Notes under the pieces: model-generated
What the model saw: only the letters and a program-made list of their open reading frames with translations
Databases searched by the model: none
Told to the model about the DNA's origin: nothing
Shown here: in pieces, positions 34,407-45,414 of the stretch
Numbering within the stretch: position 1 is the stretch's first letter
Layout of the letters: each line of letters opens with the position of its first letter
NCBI RefSeq assembly: GCF_035046485.1
Contig: NC_085137.1
Span: forward strand, 7,541,977 to 7,605,976
DNA: 64,000 nucleotides
DNA from: Aedes albopictus
Lineage: Eukaryota; Arthropoda; Insecta; Diptera; Culicidae
Direction: 5' to 3'
Translations under genes and position numbers: made by a program

Positions 34407-34536
34407 ATACCACATCAATACCAACCTTTGCTCTAATACCTGAAATTATTATTGCGATGTTATCATACGAAATCTTATGAGAACATCACAATAACAATTT
34501 GAGGTGTTTGAGCAAAGGTTGGTATCGATATGGTAT
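34407..34536. repeat. foldback near left end of the 4.39-kb element
   Basis: ATACCACATCAATACCAACC at the left pairs with the sequence ending near 34536. The inner parts (TTATTGCGATGTT against AACATCACAATAA) extend the imperfect palindrome. Confidence 0.7.
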
Positions 34537-34629
34537 TGGTTGCTTTTTATCAGTAATAATATGTGAAGAACAAGTTCTGTTGCTAAAACACGATATGCTT
34601 TTCTGGGAATAACGACTCATGTGTACTTC

Positions 34630-35120
34630 AAAATGAAATCCTAGTGGAATCCTCACCAGGAACTGTTAGAGGAATCCCTGAAAAAGTTCCTTAGAAAAAA
34701 GAAATCCAGGAAGAAGCCCCAAAAGGCTAGAAGGATCCTCAGAAAAAAAATCCTGGTGGAAGCTCCGGGAAATATGAACGAATATCGCTATACAATTTCT
34801 TCCGGGGAATCTACCAGTAACATGTTTTATGGGAACCTTTATTATTTCCTAGTCCAGAAGTCCTTTAAAAAATCTTTCTAGAGAAACATCCAGCAATATG
34901 TTCTCGGAAATCATTTACCAGTTTCTATCCGAAATCCTCTGACGAGCTATAAATTCAGGTATTTTCGAAGCAACTTCTATTGGAATTCCCGACGGAATTA
35001 GTGGAGCGATTCCAACAGTAAGCACCGGTTTCCGCAGTAAACTTTTGGATAAATTCCCGAGAGAGCTTCATGAAGAATATTTCAAGTTATTTTTGGAGGA
35101 ATTCCTGGAGCTATTCTTCG
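34630..35120. repeat. degenerate 12-mer tract inside the 4.39-kb element
   Basis: GGAATCCC/TCCTGGTGG-like units with strong divergence. Its presence inside a mobile element shows one way the 12-mer repeats spread through the genome. Confidence 0.55.
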
Positions 35121-35823
35121 GCATTTTTTTCTGTACAATAGCACAGTAGTTCCATTCAAAAATCCTTATTAAATTTGCCCATGAAACTTCTCTGCAATCT
35201 GCCTTCTTGATCCTGCAGCAACTCGCTCCGGATAATCCAGTAGTAATTCCATACGAGTTTTTAGCACTGTTTTCCGTCACTAATTTCTTCGGAGAAACTC
35301 TTCGGTGATTCTTCCATCTAATCTTTCGCGATTCCTCATTCATCCACAAAAGCCTCCAGTAATTCCTTCACTAGTAAATCTTTCATCTAAAATCCTGTAT
35401 GAACCCTCTTGCAATGCCTCTCACGAAATCACTGGAACTTTTTAAAAACAGCAGAAACCAGATAACACATACCTTAATAGAAAAACTCCGGAACGATCGG
35501 CACTCAAGTTCTGATGTCGTCATCTGTATTACTGCTATGTGGCACTGATCTTGATCCGGAAATCCTGGCAGCTGGTCCAACGGTAGTTATTCTGGCGATT
35601 TTACGTAATTTTCGTAATTCCGAGGTCTGTTAAAGCGATGGGATGTTTTTCTTTGGGCACCACTTTTTTGCATTTTGATTATAGACACTAGATTACCATA
35701 GACTCGCGGAGGTGAAGACAACTGTAGCCAAATTATTGTGTAAATATTGTCGTTGCAGTTGAAACCCGAAGTTTTCCCACACGCGACAATCGCTTTTTCT
35801 CCAAACCCGTACGGGAAATCTAA

Positions 35824-35884
35824 CGTCGGACATAGTGCGCTGGACAGCGGACCTTGTCCTCTATCCAGCGCACTTTGCCCGACG
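35824..35884. repeat. GC-rich hairpin
   Basis: AGTGCGCTGGA (35834-35844) pairs with TCCAGCGCACT (35864-35874). An outer CGTCGG/CCGACG pair extends it. Confidence 0.75.
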
Positions 35885-35963
35885 TACGTCCGACGCACGG
35901 TTTAGGAGAAAAATCGACTTTCGCGTGTCAAAAATTCCGATTTTCAACTGTACGAACAATATC

Positions 35964-36213
35964 GCGTTTAGTATCATACAGGCGTATCTACAATGATCGA
36001 TTTCTCTTCATCGATATTCTCTTTGATTAAAAACTTAGCCAGCAAATCATTTTAGTTTGTTCTTAATGTTTTAGATGCTACTCTTAGTCGTCCTTTACCG
36101 AAACACACCGAGAGATTATCACAATTCTAATCGTATTACCCGGAATAATACAAAGAGAAAATCGATGAAGAGAAATCGATCATTGCAGATACGCCTGTAT
36201 GATACTGAACGCG
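35964..36213. mobile_element. small inverted-repeat MITE, about 250 bp
   Basis: Arms of about 60 bp share GTATCATACAGGCGTATCT and ATCGATTTCTCTTCATCGAT. They start CGCGTTTAG and, in the inverted arm, CGCGTTCAG. No ORF. Confidence 0.75.
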
Positions 36214-36479
36214 AGAAATAGCCTAGTTAGTGTCTGGTTCGTGTAGTCAAACGACAAAGACGTCACGATTTCAGTAGCGACAATGCATTGCGTGACGTCA
36301 TACTCGCTATATGTACACTCTGATTTCAAGGTAAATATTTAGTTTTGGTCCATATCATTCATAACATATTGGTAACTCAATGTATTATTTTTGAATTAGT
36401 CTTTGACTTGGTTAAAAGTTAATGTAACCGACAGGTTTACATTAAAGAATAAATTACAATTAATCAAAGATTATAAATA

Positions 36480-37860
36480 AATAAATTGATTTTTTTTTTC
36501 ATTTTATTGCTCAACCATGTCTCTGCAAGTCTATGATTTCTATAGTGTCTATAATTTTGACTTGACAGGAGTGGTTTGTTGTTGTTTTGCCGGAGTGAAA
36601 GTGAAGTGGCTGGTGGGGGTAGGTGACGATTTTTTCGGTTCTTTTTCGTATCTATCGGTCATTTCGCGTGTGCTAGAGGTGCTAGAATTAAACCACATCC
36701 GGAATACTTATTGGAGCAATCCGACCGGCGTTTAGCTGATAGAAGTGAAAAGGTGACAAATCGATGATGCTGAATGTGTGCATCACACCCAGCAAAATCC
36801 CCCGACAAAATAGCCAATGCCCGCACCTCCAATCAAGCTATACGGGAACCAAAATAAACATCGCCAGAAAGAGCAGTTCCGGGTATCCTGGGAAGTAGCC
36901 GAATATATAAGGAGCGATGCTGAAAAAGTGCAACTTGACGTCTTCAGCGAGAGTGGTTTGGTTCCGTTGATGACAGGTGGCAAGTCGAATAACTTTTCCT
37001 AATTTTCCGTCTTCTGTTTGACGAAACCGCAGCTTTCATCATCGCAAACAGGCACCATCGAACAACAGTGAGAGGATCTTTCGTTGATAAATTCGGCTGA
37101 GTTACAACAATCCCGGCAAGCTGATGTACATTAGACGCGGGAAAGAACCATTCGACGAGAAATCACTATTAGTATAAGAAGAGTGCACAAATCATTCGAC
37201 TAGGAAGATCCGCGGCACCTTTAGTTTATGGTCGATCTCACTGGCGGAAGACACAACGGTAAATTCGATTTCCAAATTCGACCTCGGCGCGTAATTCCTA
37301 TCCCTGGTACCCTAAAACACGTCCGCCAGGAGGATAGGAAGACCAAATCCGCCCTCATGACGGATCAAGCTACTCCAAGACGATGAACCTACCAAAATTC
37401 CTCTCATCACCCTGGACGGGTGCGCTGGGGTGAAAGGGCCACGTATGTATTCCGCCTGTGAGGAAGAGACGAAAATTCACGATAGCAGGGTGTCTTAATT
37501 CGAGGGTTGTATCCCCTTCGAAGCCGGAGACTGCTAATCCCTGTAGAGTGGCAGACCAGGGAAAACTAGCAGTCCAGGTGAGTATGGAATAAAGTACCAT
37601 TGCATGCATAACACTAAATGTTTCTTCTTTTAGGTTCTTACACACCGCGGGTGGAGGAGGGGGCGCGTTTTTTTCTGGGATGTTTATCAAGCAAATTGCT
37701 CGGATCAGAACTTATTTTTTGTTTTGTTGCGACTTCTTTATTTTTCTTTCTCTTGTTCCTACATTCCGTAACAGTAACAGATTTAAAATTATCACCGCAG
37801 GTTATATTATCTAGGATGCCAAGTTGTATCGCTGGGAGTGCAGTTTGATATAGTTGTAAA
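36480..37860 (+). other. non-repetitive cargo with decayed coding look and an intron-like sequence
   Basis: The stretch is richer in GC than its surroundings. Several short frames in different phases have balanced composition: 36517-36735 (72 codons), 36817-37002 (61 codons) and the frame reading into 37577. I recognise no family. At 37578-37633 there is a 56-bp sequence with donor CAG|GTGAGT, a branch-like CACTAA, a pyrimidine run and acceptor TTTTAG|GTT. The frame is open for about 50 codons before it and about 40 after it, in phase 0. It could be captured host gene sequence or decayed sequence with chance signals. Confidence 0.35.
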
Positions 37861-38766
37861 GTGGGGCATTAACCTGAATAAGATGTCCAGATAGGCCCAT
37901 TCTTATTTGTGGAAAAGTCCACCATTACGAATTTCTTATCTAGCTGGTATCGCCAGAAGATATCTACTCACTACTGGCGCATCCTTCAACGTAGTTTTTG
38001 AGAATTACAACCCGAATTGAAATGCTCGGGTTGCACAGATGCGTCTTTTCAAATGTCAATGGTTTGAAAGGATTGCTCAACTCTTCCTAATGCCAAGTTC
38101 TTTAAGTTGTTGTTCCATCTGCGCTCCATGATTTTTTTTTCTATTTGCTAAGTTGATCTTTTTTTGGTCTGGCTCCACTGGAAGGCCTGGTGGTCATACG
38201 CGTCAACTTGTGACATAATTCGGTGTAATACCTCTCAAAATTGTTATTTGTTATTATCCCGGGAGCATGGCCGAAGACGCGACTGCTCGAGGATTAAATC
38301 TCTGCTCGATCACAATATGAGCTTTCGATAAAATGTGAAATGTAATAGTAAAAGTTGGTATTTCATTGTTATGGAATACCCACTCGATAACAAACTGAGC
38401 TACCAAAAAATGTACAATCTAATAGTAATAGTTGTTATTCATTTGTTATTGAATACCTGCTCGATAACAAATTCAGCTATCGATAAAATGGTTAATTCAA
38501 TACTATGAATTGTTATTGGTTTGTTATTCAATACCTTTTGGATAACTAATGCAGCACTTCGCAGTATGTTTGAAATTTTAGGTATGCATTAATTATTGAA
38601 ATAACAAGACTTGTTATTTTCTAGGTGTTATTCATACAAAGTTATGGTATTCATTTTTGTTATTTTGCCTCTTATTACCACCTAATGAAGGGCATATCAA
38701 GGTATGCTGGTATTTCAGATTAAATACCATGATCTGTTATTAGGTTGTTATTCTTTTCTGCTCGGG

Positions 38767-39657
38767 TAAAACTGGTGTAGACTCTTTGAGAGTTTTGTCA
38801 ACACGTCTTACTAATCCTGGAAGAGGATCAGTACGTTGTTTTCGGTAAGGTCCATTTTGAATCTTGTTATTCATTATTTCATCATAGTCCTCTTTGTTCA
38901 TGATTACTGTTTTGTTTCCTTTGTCAGCTTTCAGATAGAAAACTGGTTTCTGGTTAAGTTCTTTGATTATTCGTTGTTCTTTCAGGTGTTCTTTGTTCAA
39001 TTTGTTTTGTTGTGTGTTTTGAATAGTGTTAGCTGTTTGTGTTCTGATTTCTTGAATCTGTGGTGTCTGTAAATTGTTCGTGTTGATAGCTGTTTCAATG
39101 TCGATTATGGTTTGTGTTGAATCTGGTTTAGAGTGTACTGCGTAGTTAAGACCTTTGTTGAGAAGGGTCAACTGTTCTTCCGTAAACTGTTCGGAAGAGC
39201 GATTGACCACTAACCCAGTTAGTTCTTGTGTTGTGTTTTGTGGTTGTGTAGAAGAACATGTAAACTTTGGATTTTGCATCTTTAATGCTTTAAGTTTTTT
39301 ATCTAGTAATTTCCTTTTTCTTTCTGATTCACAAAATTCTGCAACTTTTACTTTTGTTAGAAAATTAGGGAAAGATTCAGGATAATCTTTCGCTAACTTT
39401 AAATGGAGAGAATAACATTCCAAAGTTTTCATGTTGATCTTGCTGTGTAGTTTTTTGATGCTTTCTTTGATGAGTGTTTGTTCAAGTGTCTTTACTATGT
39501 TGGGGTTTGTGGCTGTTTTAACTTTTACCTTGTGACTTACGGGAGTAAGCCTGTACTTTATACACTTCTTGAGAAACGCGATATCCTTGTGTAATCCTGC
39601 GATGGTCTTCTTCAACTCGATGAACTTATTCGGCTCTGACTTTGGCTTGGTTGCCAT
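38767..39657 (-). CDS. Penelope ORF, N-terminal part
   Basis: 297 codons from the ATG at 39657 (MATKPKSEPNKF). The region is lysine-rich and helical and contains FYLKADKGNKTVIMNKEDY, the N-terminal motif typical of Penelope RTs. It runs into the TA at 38767-38768, where the 4.39-kb element begins; codons beyond that are not Penelope. Taking out the insert and one TA joins this frame to the part at 34378-32837 without a shift, about 810 codons in all, a normal Penelope length. Confidence 0.9.
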
Positions 39658-39661
39658 CTTC

Positions 39662-39896
39662 ACTTTACTATTACTTTAGAGCTTTTAGTAGAACTTGTTA
39701 CTTCAGACTCTAGTTTAATTTAAAAACACTTCACTAATACTTTACTTTTGCAAAAGAAAATAAAAAAATGAATAACTCTTTTAAAGAAAAACTAGAAAGG
39801 ACGAGCAAATTCCTTTTAATTCTACTACTGTGCTTATCTTCGGACAGATAGGCCTATTTCGTCTGTGACTTACAGACTTCTTCAGTGTCAAGTGCT
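39662..39896 (-). repeat. Penelope pLTR, 5' copy
   Basis: 235 bp, identical to 32345-32579. It lies immediately upstream of the ATG of the ORF. Confidence 0.9.
39838..39892 (-). ncRNA. hammerhead-ribozyme-like motif 2
   Basis: Same 55-nt sequence as motif 1, in the 5' pLTR and in the same orientation as the ORF. It lies where transcripts could be cleaved to define the RNA end. Confidence 0.6.
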
Positions 39897-39911
39897 TTTT
39901 TTTTTTTTTTT

Positions 39912-40117
39912 TTCTTCAGTCGAGCACTTGACACTGAAGAAGTCTGTAAGTCACAGACGAAATAGGCCTATCTGTCCGAAGATAAGCACAGTAGTAGAAT
40001 TAAAAGGAATTTGCTCGTCCTTTCTAGTTTTTCTTTAAAAGAGTTATTCATTTTTTTATTTTCTTTTGCAAAAGTAAAGTATTAGTGAAGTGTTTTTAAA
40101 TTAAACTAGAGTCTGAA
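39912..40117 (+). repeat. inverted partial Penelope pLTR
   Basis: Inverted copy of the pLTR, facing the 5' pLTR across a run of T, so 39662-40117 forms a long near-perfect palindrome. Inverted partial copies at the 5' end are typical of Penelope integration. Confidence 0.9.
39927..39981 (+). ncRNA. hammerhead-ribozyme-like motif 3
   Basis: Third identical copy of the 55-nt motif, on the opposite strand. The predicted cleavage is after C at 39972 (UAUC|UGUC). Confidence 0.6.
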
Positions 40118-40238
40118 GACTTTTTTAATTCGTTTCTGGTTCTAGCGTTGGCAGTAAGTGGAAAGGGACGGGCCAGGAATTGAACCCAGGACCTTCTGCA
40201 TACGAATCAGAAGTAGTCGCTAGAATACCAAGCCCGTC
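40118..40238 (-). mobile_element. SINE family B, copy 2, head part
   Basis: The minus strand reads GACGGGCTTGGTATTCTAGC (A box) and GGGTTCAATTCCT (B box), with a complete tRNA-like acceptor pair GACGGGC/GCCCGTC. The SINE is split here by Penelope and resumes at 32345. Confidence 0.8.
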
Positions 40239-40259
40239 TCCCATGACGGGCTTTACAAG

Positions 40260-41280
40260 AATTAATGTATGACGATAAGAAAGATTGGCAGATGGTCACG
40301 AAAACCGATGGAAAAAAATGCCGTGATTTTTTTTCTCTGTTCCACCATGTCGAAGTTCGCTTCGACCAACTCTACCGTCTGTTACTTTGACTGATAGGGG
40401 GATTCTTCCGCCTTAATAACCTCCAGAGCAGGGATCGGTTTTGTTAGCTCTTTATTCGGGAGATTACTAATTTCCTGTGCAAGTAGGACAGAGGGTATAT
40501 AATATTTCACAATTAGTTCTTAAGTTCATGCCAATGCATACTAATGCACAGGAAACAATATATCGTAAGCATTAACTACATATATAAGCTGGTGTATCTA
40601 TAACGTGTGGGGTTTTGGTAGCAAATTATGTTCTGTGTAAGGTAGATAACAAATTTTGTTGCGGTGTTGTCAACGGGACTTAATATAGATATACATATAA
40701 TTACTTACGTTTAGTTCCCCTTGTTCAGTTTCGGCGGGTAATAAGGGTCTTATGGTTATGATGGAGCTGTAACAATGGTAATCTTGAATTTGGAAGCAAA
40801 TTTATAGTTTTATCATTGGCTTACCGGTATAGGTTCAATGAAAGATGTAGATTTAGTATACACTTAGGTTAGGCACTTTTGTGCGCTAATTTGCATGTAA
40901 GTTCTAGGCCCTAGTAAATAATTTTTTAGTTAGTTTTAGGATCTAATATATAACAAATTCACTTTACCTCTCTGCCACTATAAATTCACTAAATTTGGCA
41001 GTATATGCGAGTATTAATTAGAACTATTAAGGGAATAAACACTACGGAATAGGAGTGATCTTCAAACGTGGATGTTTTTCTGCTTCTCATTCATCTAGTT
41101 TTTTTTTGTACTCACGGCTTTTGACAGACGGCAGCTCTGTCAATCCAGTCCAGTGTCGCCAGAGCATCAAGGGGCAGGGTTGCACTAGAAACATTATTAC
41201 AAAGGGCGCGTGCTGTCCAAAAGGGCAGCCCACACACCATTTCCTGTGCGAATATGCGGTTATTAGTTATAGAGAATTCA
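40260..41280. other. AT-rich intergenic DNA, no gene seen
   Basis: No coding-like frame, no repeat end and no tRNA box that I can support. Confidence 0.45.
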
Positions 41281-41284
41281 CAAT

Positions 41285-41413
41285 CTTCTTCTTCTTTACG
41301 GCTCGACGTCCCCACTGGGACTTGGTCTGCCTTGCTTCAACTTAGTGTTCTTTGAGCACTTCCACAGTTATTAATTGAAGGGCTTTCTTTGCCTGCCATT
41401 GCATGAATTTGTA
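41285..41413 (-). mobile_element. SINE family C, tail part
   Basis: The minus strand reads GGGGACGTCGAGCCGTAAAG followed by (AAG)n, a common mosquito SINE tail, preceded by GCAATGGCAGGCAAAGAAAG. It is cut at TA (41412-41413) by family A copy 2. Confidence 0.75.
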
Positions 41414-42334
41414 CAGGGGATACTCAAAATAACTGGGACAGGTAAAATTTTCACTTGTCAAAAAATGTTCAACTAGCTGTAACTTTTCGAATAGGGCATC
41501 AAATATTCTCAAATTTTTACTGTATGTTCAGCAACTAGTTGTGTATCAGTGGTCCAATTTTGGTAAAGTTCGGGCTATTCTAAAAGAAGTTAAAAATAAT
41601 CTAGAAAAAGGTATAATTATCCGATAGCCAACTTTGAGCTGTTATATCCCCGGATTCAATAAACCGATTGCAATGAAATTTTGATCATTTATGACTGATA
41701 TAATGTACTTTGAAAAACATTTGACTTAATTTGAAATTTTTAATAAGAAAAAAAGTTATAGCGATTTCATTTATTCTATGTTTTTTTACTAAATTTATCT
41801 ATTTTTCATATGCATCCCATTACTTCTTCAATATAATGCCGGTCATTTGGTTGCTTTCCTTCGAAACATTAATATTTTCAAGTCAATTAGAGAGAATTTC
41901 AATGAACTATAACTATTATCTTGAATTTTGAAACAATGATGAAGTTTTGGATAAATTGACGTTTTATTAGGAAAATAATCTAATCGTTATAATTTTCTTT
42001 CGTGTGAAATATTTTAAGTTTAGTCAAAAGTTTTTAATAGCTCATTATATCAGTCATAAATGATCAAATTTTCATTGCATTCGGTTTATAGAATCCGGGG
42101 ATATAACAGCTCAAAGTTGGCTATCGGATAATTATACCTTTTTCTAGAATATTTTTAACTTCGTGTAGCATAGCCCGAACTTTTTAAAAATTGGACCACT
42201 GATACACAACTAGTTGATGAACTTACAGCAAAAATTTGAGAATATTTGATGCCCTATTCAAAAAGCTACAGCTAGTTGAACATTTTTTGAAAAGTGAAAA
42301 CTTTACCTATCCCAGTTATTTTGAGAATCCCCTG
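41414..42334. mobile_element. TA-flanked inverted-repeat element, family A, copy 2 (921 bp)
   Basis: The ends are CAGGGGATACTCAAAATAAC and the complement of CAGGGGATTCTCAAAATAAC, with TA on both sides. Arms of about 300 bp match each other and both ends of 25881-27832. The middle matches the right third of copy 1, so this is an internally deleted derivative. No ORF of its own. Confidence 0.88.
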
Positions 42335-42440
42335 TATATTGTGAGGCAAGTACAATGATACACTATGCCCAGGGAGTCGAGAAAATTTTCTCGACCGGAA
42401 CGGGAATCGAACCCGCCGTCTCCGGATTGTCGAGAATTAA
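42335..42440 (-). mobile_element. SINE family C, head-side part
   Basis: The minus strand reads GGCGGGTTCGATTCCCG (a near-perfect B box), then TCGAGAAAATTTTCTCGA and CCCTGGGCATAGTGTATCAT. With 41285-41413 it forms one SINE once the TA-flanked insert is removed. Confidence 0.75.
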
Positions 42441-42444
42441 TAAT

Positions 42445-44465
42445 GTCGTCGGTAAATATTTCTTGCTAGGGACAATGACAATGTTTTGAAGAGCCTGGCG
42501 TATTTGATATTTGATAAATGTATTCATTGAAAAAACACCACCGGGTAAAAAAAAACTATCCCACACAATTTCGGAAAAACATAACCCACGATTTCATTTT
42601 TCGCTCCGGGGCCATGAAATATTGTCCGTTCCGTTACAGCCGACATAAATCAGAAACTTGCTCACGTATTCGCCAAGACCGAAAGCCAACCCAGTCAGTG
42701 CAGTGAGTAGTCCCAGGTTTGTGCAACCTATTGCTACCTAGCGCCCGTAATTCAAATGCAGTCCTTTGGAAAACTCTTAGTTTATACATGCTTATTGCGC
42801 AATCTGCTCGTTTGCCAAAGGGAGCTCCCGTTTTCCCAGTGCAGCTTCGGTGGGGTGAGGTGAGGGAGCATACGTGGAATCATCATGCAAATGCGTCCGT
42901 GAGGTGAGGCGGCAAATGAACATCCGTGACGGAGCTGCCAACTTTTACCACACTCGGGTATAATACCGCCTCGGCCCGGAGTTGAGCGAGTACGTGAGCC
43001 AGGTATACGTGAAGTGGGAGTTTTTACATAGTTTATTGCCATTCGGATACGCCCTTTTTACCTTGGACCGCTTTGCTGGTGCTGGTTTTGTGTGCCGATG
43101 GGGGGCTTTCGGAAAGGTGCAGTCAATTGGTACAACATGCTGCTGCTGCTGAGCTGCTACTGCCATTCCCTGGAAATTTCAAATTTAACTCATGTTGGTA
43201 GTTCTCCTGCTGGGAATTAGTTTGGAGCTGTGGTTTTGTGATACACACATGTAACTGTAAAACATACTGATGGATTAAATGAAAAATGTGTGGCTTTTTT
43301 GATTGATTTGTCTTTATTTAAGAGACTTTCAGCCCTGCATGATTCTAATGAAGGTCTTAAACAAATGCAAAGAACATTAGCAGTCCCCACATTGTATTGC
43401 TCTAATCCAGTTTTTTGCTGATTAATTACCTATCAATCTCGGAAACCTTGTTGAAATCACCCATATGAAGAAGTTGTAGTTGGATCGCATGCTGCTTTGA
43501 AATCGATGAAATTGATTCATTCAAGATGACAATTTGTTAAACATTTTACTTCGAATGGATCAGTCCTAACATAAAATCTCATTAACATGCACCAAACATA
43601 TCATATCTTTATTTATAGAATATGGTTAAATCAAGGAGTAGCATAAATAATGAGCCCGTAACTTTACACTCATCTAGTTACACTAAATTATTACTGCGTT
43701 GTACAACCCACATACATTATACATCGGTAGAATCAAATTACAACTGATCACAAAGCAAAACACCATCAATTTCTAATTACTATTCAGCATGCGAATACTT
43801 TATAATTGATCCCAAACCAACCCTAGCAATAAGTTTAAATTCTGCATTTCAAACATGTACCACTCCATAATGAAAACATTCAAATGCTATCCAACGAATG
43901 TTAACGCATTTTTAAAGTTCGATATACCATTAGTTTCCAAAGCAGTAAAATATTTGCCCAAAAGGTAGTTTAATTGACCGCACGTTTATCTTCCGTACCC
44001 TAAAACCCGTACCTCCAACGCAGAGGACTGTGTTGATGATGATTGAAACTGCAAAAAACGAGAGGATTTGTATCAGTTTCGATTAGTATTGTATGGATAA
44101 TGCCGGCTGGTGATTGGCTTCATTAAAATATGACACTTGTTTGATTTTAAACCTTTGCCATTTCTATCCCTTCGTCACCGACCGATCAGGCCTTGACGTT
44201 GGCGACCCGCCCCATCAATCCGACGAACTAGTGCGAAGTGCAGCTTGGCTGAACAGTGAACAATATTAATTATTGAGAAAAATAATGTTTAATTGCAATG
44301 GACTAACGAGGGAAATTTATTTAGATTGGCTTTTGCAGCGAGTGGATGTGGATGTGGATGTGTAATGTTAAAGTAAAACACAACAACATTCGTCTTATTA
44401 TTCAAAAGATCGTAGTTCAAACGAAGCTCTACCAAAAACTAAACGCATATTGCAATGGATGGATG
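42445..44465. other. low-copy-looking intergenic DNA, no clear gene
   Basis: 42580-43170 is GC-richer and contains GTGAGG repeats and an ATGCAAAT octamer near 42885. Frames on both strands are under 90 codons and unrecognised. 43200-44330 is AT-rich. A short (GTGGAT)n run lies near 44340. Confidence 0.35.
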
Positions 44466-44469
44466 TTGT

Positions 44470-45182
44470 ACCGCAAGTCAAATATGCAGAGATGAGGACG
44501 GGAGCCTCTTGATGAGCAACAATGATGATTGAAAGGTGAAAGCAGTACTTCAATAAACAAATGCATCGTTCAGAACGCGAACGGAGAACGTGTACTACGT
44601 CAGTGCATCAGAGAACAAAAATGAACCAACTGCCACACCTAAGGAAGCTAGAGATGGCATTCATCAGTTTCAAAACAGCAAATCAACTTGTAAGGCTGGT
44701 AGGGTCTTGTACCATTTGGGCAGGTGAACCTATTTTGAACATTTGCCGCTATAACTAAGTCAATTTCAAACCAACTGAGTTGAATTTTTGTATAAAGTTA
44801 GACACGTACAGAATCTAACTCTGTACAAAAATTCAAATCAATCAGTTTGAAATTGACTTAGTTATAGCGGCAAGTGCCCAAAATAGGTACACCTGCCCAA
44901 ATGGTACAATATCCTACAGCAGCTGAACTCATCAAGATGGACCGAGAGAAGTTGGTCAGCGATCAATGCATGCACCGGTTGATGGTCAGGGACTGGTAAA
45001 TCGATTAGCAACCCCAGTGAAGTGGAGACCCCTTCCCCCTTCGACCATTTGGGATGGCGCTCAGAAATCATCTTATGATCTTCCGATGGGAAGTTATCAA
45101 GCCAGCTTTAGTGAAGGCCGGTCGACAACGCACAAGATCTTCGCCGTTCGCCAAATCCTCCATGAGTTCCGTGAATAAAGAC
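44470..45182 (+). pseudogene. decayed LINE RT fragment
   Basis: Broken frames correspond in order to the intact LINE at 45751: AEICRDKDGSLL-like text near 44480, an AAGKDG-like region near 44690, EL-IKM near 44925, and GSYQASFSEGRSTTHKIF near 45090-45140. It carries stops and indels and a foldback insertion at 44707-44909. It is an old relative of the neighbouring LINE family. Confidence 0.75.
44707..44909. mobile_element. 203-bp foldback MITE inside the LINE fragment
   Basis: Arms of about 95 bp begin TTGTACCATTTGGGCAGGTG and share GCCGCTATAACTAAGTCAAT. The two arms almost meet, leaving a very short centre. Confidence 0.85.
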
Positions 45183-45414
45183 TGGACTCGAAAAAAATGA
45201 GACACTCAAAATAATGTATAACTTTTGATTGCCTTCACAAAAATAGCTGTTTTTTTAACCAGGAATAGCATGTAATGTGTAGTCAATGCCCTAAAAATTT
45301 CATCAAAATCGGTTCAGTATTGGCGCAAATATTGTCGATACAATAAAATGTGATTTTGGAAATTTTGGGCTTCCATTTTAAAAATTGTTTAGGCTATGAC
45401 TTGGTTGTTAGCTC

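Larger units (their letters stand above)
34381..38766. mobile_element. 4.39-kb TA-flanked inverted-repeat element inside Penelope ORF
   Basis: The ends are CCCGAGCAGAAGGGAATA on the left and the complement of CCCGAGCAGAAAAGAATA on the right, with TA at 34379-34380 and 38767-38768. No transposase is recognisable. The content is a foldback (34407-34536), a degenerate 12-mer tract (about 34630-35120), a hairpin (35824-35884), a small MITE (35964-36213), a non-repetitive segment (about 36480-37860) and AT-rich sequence rich in TGTTATT. Because the host Penelope copy is recent, this element moved even more recently. Confidence 0.85.
32346..40117 (-). mobile_element. Penelope-like element, complete but split by a 4.39-kb insert
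   Basis: Minus-strand element with a pseudo-LTR (pLTR) at each end in direct orientation (235 bp, identical by eye), plus a further inverted partial pLTR at its 5' end. This is the characteristic Penelope arrangement. The ORF is in two parts, 39657-38767 and 34380-32837, separated by a TA-flanked element. The target duplication is GACTTTTT(T)AA at 32336-32345 and 40118-40128. The flanks are two halves of one SINE. The intact frames and identical repeats show recent insertion. Confidence 0.93.

Noticed and set aside
37370..37690. 106-codon minus-strand frame with a proline run
   Set aside because: It is antisense to the intron-like signals, has a poor start and no known domain. I give the plus strand more weight.
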